Assembly: GCA_023055505.1 (NCBI GenBank)
Contig: JALIRH010000001.1
Span: forward strand, 14,480,967 to 14,544,966
DNA: 64,000 nt
Reading direction: 5' to 3'
Source: Callipepla californica brunnescens
Taxonomy: Eukaryota; Chordata; Aves; Galliformes; Odontophoridae
Shown: in pieces, positions 61,220 through 64,000 of the stretch
Numbering within the stretch: position 1 is the stretch's first letter
Layout of the letters: each line of letters starts with the position of its first letter
Position numbers and translations under genes: made by a program
Notes under the pieces: model-generated
The model's input: the letters and a program-made list of their open reading frames with translations, nothing else
Database searches by the model: none
Told to the model about the DNA's origin: nothing

Positions 61220-64000
61220 TATAGAGCCAAACAATATGAAGTATATGTAACAATCAAATTTCTAGTGAAAATGTGTGCAAGTAGGTTTATTTTGAAAGGA
61301 AAATTCCTACTCCCAGTGTCATACCCAATTAAATTCTCCAGGTAATGACCCCATTTGCATAGAGAGCTGAACCCACAAGTGGGAATTTTAATGGGCACAC
61401 CACCTGAGTACATTAATTGAGAGTGACACTACTTGAACTAGTTTTGTGCTTACCCCACTGAAAATTCTACTCATATTATTTTTAATGTCAAGCTACAAGT
61501 CAAATTTCAAGATGATGGATTTGTTCTTTTTTAAGCATTGAATTTGAATAAAAGAAAGCTTTAATTCTGTTATGCATTGCATAGCTTTAACTAATCTGTA
61601 GTTCTGATTCTCACCATTGCTTCATTTTTTTTCAGTGATTGGAATTTAATTTTATTCATTAATTTATGAATAATTAGATAGAAAATAATGCCTTCAGCAG
61701 CTAAATTGCATTTGGATTGCTGCTTAATGCACTTTCACCAGAATATGTTACAGTTAAGCTGGTATAATAGTTTACTAAAATGTAATTGTGTAAATAAGTT
61801 TAATTATTCTTTCTGAAGAAACAAGACTGAATACAAAATTTCAGTCATGGATACCTTAATTTTTTTAAACTTAACTTTATGAAAGCATGGTGGCTGCAAA
61901 GCAGATTACTGAGGCACAGACAGCAGTTGTCAACAGTAGTGGAGTAGTTGTGCAGCAATTCCCTCTATCCTTCACACACTACTCATAATGACCTTGAAGT
62001 CATCATGAATTCTAAACCATCACTGTTAGTCTACATTAAATATGTAATCAAGGTGTCTCCTCATCACAGAAGAAACAGATAAATGGAGCCAGATTTCCTA
62101 GGGAGGAAAGCAAACCCATGGTGCTTAGTACATTTCTTTTTACAAGCATGTTCTTATTAGTCTTCAGTAACTAAAAGTAGCACAGAATCTAAAAGGCTGT
62201 ATGACACTGCAAAATCTATAAATTTTAAAATTATGTACTAGTGACAACTATTTTGAAGATTGTCGGTTTGCAAGACTGGAGTATATCTCAACTAACAGAA
62301 ATTTCAGTTCCTTATTTCAGCGAGCAAGGCAGAATTAATGCATTTTGAGGTTTGTATAATCAAATGTAAACACATGAACTACAGCAGTAACTTAGATATA
62401 CTGCAAATTTCCAAACGAAACACTTTCACGAGTCTTTGACTGGGAGCTGCACATAGCAGTGAATGAAGAGAAAATAAAGCAGTAACTTACAATATAATAT
62501 ATTCCTACCATCCCACAGTAAAAGTAATTTTTTTGCTCTTCAGTTACAAAGACATGTAAAGAAAAAAATACACAACAACAACAACAAAAAACATAGTCTG
62601 ATTAAGCTAAAGAAACACAGTTACTGTGGAAAAAGTAATATGAGAGGCATACAAACTGGAGTACAGCATATTCACTGTGTGGTCACTCTTGCAGCAACTT
62701 GGAGATGAGAGAAATTGCAGAAGCCTACACTACTGATTGAAGAGGAATTGTACAGTGCTTGGGCACCAATTACATACCACTGAGATGATATGAAGAGCTT
62801 CAATTACAGTGGAGTATTTTATCAGTTAAAATAGCATATGCATATCAGAATAAAAATTAGTTAAGATACTACTAAAGGTATAAAAAGGTACTATACAATC
62901 TTTCATGTAACATCATGTTTTTATGAGTATTGAATGGTAACGTACATCAATCCCTATTATATATATACACGAAAGAGGCAAACTGGATTGTATCTAGACG
63001 TTTTATTAAATTATTTTCAAGAGAGGTGAGCTGATATGCTAAAACCTATACACAGCTTAAGACCACCTAATCAAACTCAACACCTGCTGTTTTGCAGAAT
63101 GCTAATTCAGAGAAATTTCCCACGTTCCATCTACAATAGAAATAGCCCATCACATCAGAGGTTTGTGAAGGAATGGAAGGCCATCCTTTTATGTCACTAG
63201 CATCAAATCACTGGTAAATAGCATAAGCATGTGCTTATGAGAAAGCTGAATTCTGTAGAAGCAATCAACTTCACATTCACGTTTACTGAGTACAGCAAAC
63301 AAGTTCATCATGGAAGTGGGTGCAGGGTATTATTTTTATTGATCTTCTTTCAAAATTCTGATGCTAAAATTGATGTAAGGTTGAACTGCTCTCTCTGGAA
63401 CTGAAAACAACTTGCAGAAGGTTTAGAAGATTAAAAATAGTAATGTAGGATTAATGCCTAAAGTTTTTGTTGTCACTATCAACATGAAGTCCAACACTTG
63501 GTGTATGTATCCAGACACACAACAGACAGAGACAAGGTAACAGATATATTTCTGAAATCTTTGATTTAATTCTGGGTCTAAGAATAAGATTTCAGATATT
63601 TATGTCGTCTTGCACAACGTTACTGCTGGTAAAAGGAGATTTCCTGTGGAAATACAGCAATATATGGCAATGTTCTCAAAAAACATACATCAATTACTGC
63701 AACCATTACGATAAAGAAAAACAACAGGGTCAAAAGTTTTTAATTCAGAAGACTATACCAAAAGATTCACCAAACTCAACATGTAGTTCTTAGCATGAGT
63801 ACTGTAGTCGAAATAGAACCAATATTCAATCCAAAATCTCCCTTATGCTGCTGATTATGACCCTATTTGATAAAAGGCTTTTCTGCAGAAGGAGCCAGGG
63901 TGAATATCAGGTGCTACAGACACTGGCAAGAACACTGCAGCAAGTCTCAAGTGGTGCTACTTGTCCAGTCATTAACTAAGAGAAGTTTCCAGCATGGTCT
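61220..64000. other. AT-rich non-coding stretch, nothing recognised
   Basis: Contains one (CAA)n run at 62571-62588. Near 63882-63940 a good plus-strand acceptor (AAAGGCTTTTCTGCAG) is followed by two open frames, but no donor is evident before the window ends. Confidence 0.5.
62571..62588. repeat. (CAA)n microsatellite
   Basis: Five to six CAA units followed by an A run. Confidence 0.85.

Overview
The window looks like AT-rich, gene-poor vertebrate nuclear DNA, most likely from a bird and probably chicken or a close galliform. The evidence is four copies of a mariner-type element of the kind known in chicken as Galluhop (about 7.8, 26.8, 42.2 and 58.1 kb) and at least eight pieces of the CR1 LINE family that dominates bird genomes. 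Both were recognised from remembered consensus features. Nothing bacterial or viral is visible: there are no long dense ORFs, operons, CRISPR array, phage genes or resistance genes. Nearly all open frames under 100 codons are what AT-rich non-coding DNA gives by chance.

No complete gene can be read. Two regions hold series of short minus-strand stretches that look like exons, each with a splice acceptor and donor and an open frame, and parts of each series join in a consistent reading phase. Series A runs from about 60.4 kb down to about 36.4 kb. Its best part is six exons between 60.4 and 52.8 kb, and it may end in a terminal exon at 36.55-36.36 kb. Series B runs from about 23.5 kb down to about 10.1 kb. 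Its best parts are 17.1-14.8-10.2 kb and 23.5-22.8 kb. I could not identify either protein. Short exon-like stretches also occur by chance at a real rate, and a quick look at the plus strand gave a few, so each exon call is moderate to low confidence.

Layout. 0-10 kb: non-coding, with a striking 148-bp palindrome at 3.19-3.34 kb, a short direct repeat pair and one small Galluhop copy. 10-24 kb: candidate gene B, a compound microsatellite at 12.4 kb and a tRNA-derived SINE-like piece at 24.2 kb. 24-36 kb: mostly featureless apart from a full-length non-autonomous Galluhop at 26.8 kb and an isolated exon-like stretch on the plus strand at 30.6 kb. 36-61 kb: candidate gene A, with its presumed introns filled by CR1 and Galluhop copies, including dense nests at 37.6-43.5 kb and 57.1-60.8 kb. 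61-64 kb: nothing recognised.

I found no convincing new multi-gene system. The items most worth following are the palindrome at 3.2 kb, the two unidentified exon series, and a perfect 37-bp internal duplication in the 42-kb Galluhop copy.
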